Position numbers and translations under genes: made by a program. Below are positions 11,500 through 11,667 of a stretch of 11,667 bases of DNA, piece by piece (the stretch's first letter is position 1; each line of letters opens with the position of its first letter). Source of the DNA: Baffinella frigidus (Eukaryota > Cryptophyceae > Cryptomonadales > Baffinellaceae); contig MU646562.1 of assembly GCA_026770585.1 (NCBI GenBank), positions 190,577 to 202,243 of the forward strand, in the 5' to 3' direction. The notes beneath the pieces are model-generated. The model did not search any database, had not been told where the DNA came from, and worked only from the letters and a program-made list of their open reading frames with translations.

Positions 11500-11509
11500 G
11501 TCCTCGTTC

Positions 11510-11667
11510 TAAACCATAAACCCTAAACCCTAAACCCTGAACCTCAAACCAAAAGCAAAGATTGAAGGGTTCCTCCCTCTAAACCCCGAACCCCGAACCC
11601 CGAACCCCGAACCCCAAACCCCAAACCCCAAACCCCAAACCCCGAACCCCGAACCCCAAACCCCAAA
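11510..11667 (+). repeat. CCCTAAA then CCCCGAA/CCCCAAA array at the right end
   Basis: Starts about 10 bp after exon 10 copy 5 and continues out of the window. Blocks of ACCCCGA and ACCCCAA units alternate. Confidence 0.9.

Overview
The window reads as nuclear DNA of a GC-rich eukaryote, most likely a unicellular alga. Short exons have GC-rich third codon positions and are separated by long introns packed with degenerate telomere-like repeats (CCCTAAA, CCCGAAA, CCATAAA, CCCCAAA types) and small palindromic or MITE-like elements. I cannot name the species. A haptophyte, a dinoflagellate or a green alga would fit the composition and the loose splice donors, but nothing here decides between them. 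I see no prokaryotic operon, rRNA, tRNA or CRISPR array. Almost all long open frames in the window are shadows of repeats.

Two divergently transcribed genes are supported. On the + strand, from about 3292 to beyond the right end, lies the N-terminal half of a PIG-T/Gpi16 orthologue, a subunit of the GPI transamidase. I traced about ten exons that are linked in compatible reading phase, with one unresolved junction: 3292-3364, 3533-3711, 3779-3861, 4937-5032, 5868-5990, (unresolved), 6614-6640, 6797-6855, 7734-7782, 9175-9293 and 10495-10567. The cysteine that links PIG-T to the PIG-K protease sits on a 27-nt microexon. The 3' part of the gene lies outside the window.

On the - strand, from about 2629 leftwards, lies a gene for an RCC1-repeat protein. 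It has one clear repeat exon (699-805) and upstream exons at 1209-1269, 1540-1581 and 2379-2629 that join in phase. Two weaker 5' exon candidates are at 2749-2814 and 3013-3070. The interval of roughly 2630-3291 holds the divergent 5' ends.

The most striking structure is in the introns. First, nearly all telomere-like arrays carry the C-rich strand as the sense strand of the host gene: G-rich on + left of about 3003, C-rich on + right of about 3866. Second, the arrays and MITEs are bracketed by partial copies of the neighbouring exon edge, including its splice site. Exon 3 end has 2 versions, exon 4 start 3, exon 5 end 3, exon 9 has 4 and exon 10 has 5. The same pattern appears in the RCC1 gene. 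Two exon 9 copies even keep the same entry and exit phase as the main exon, so alternative use is possible.

At least seven kinds of inverted-repeat element are present. One is a MITE of about 190 bp in three copies. Another is a 150-170 bp near-perfect palindrome in two good copies and several eroded ones.
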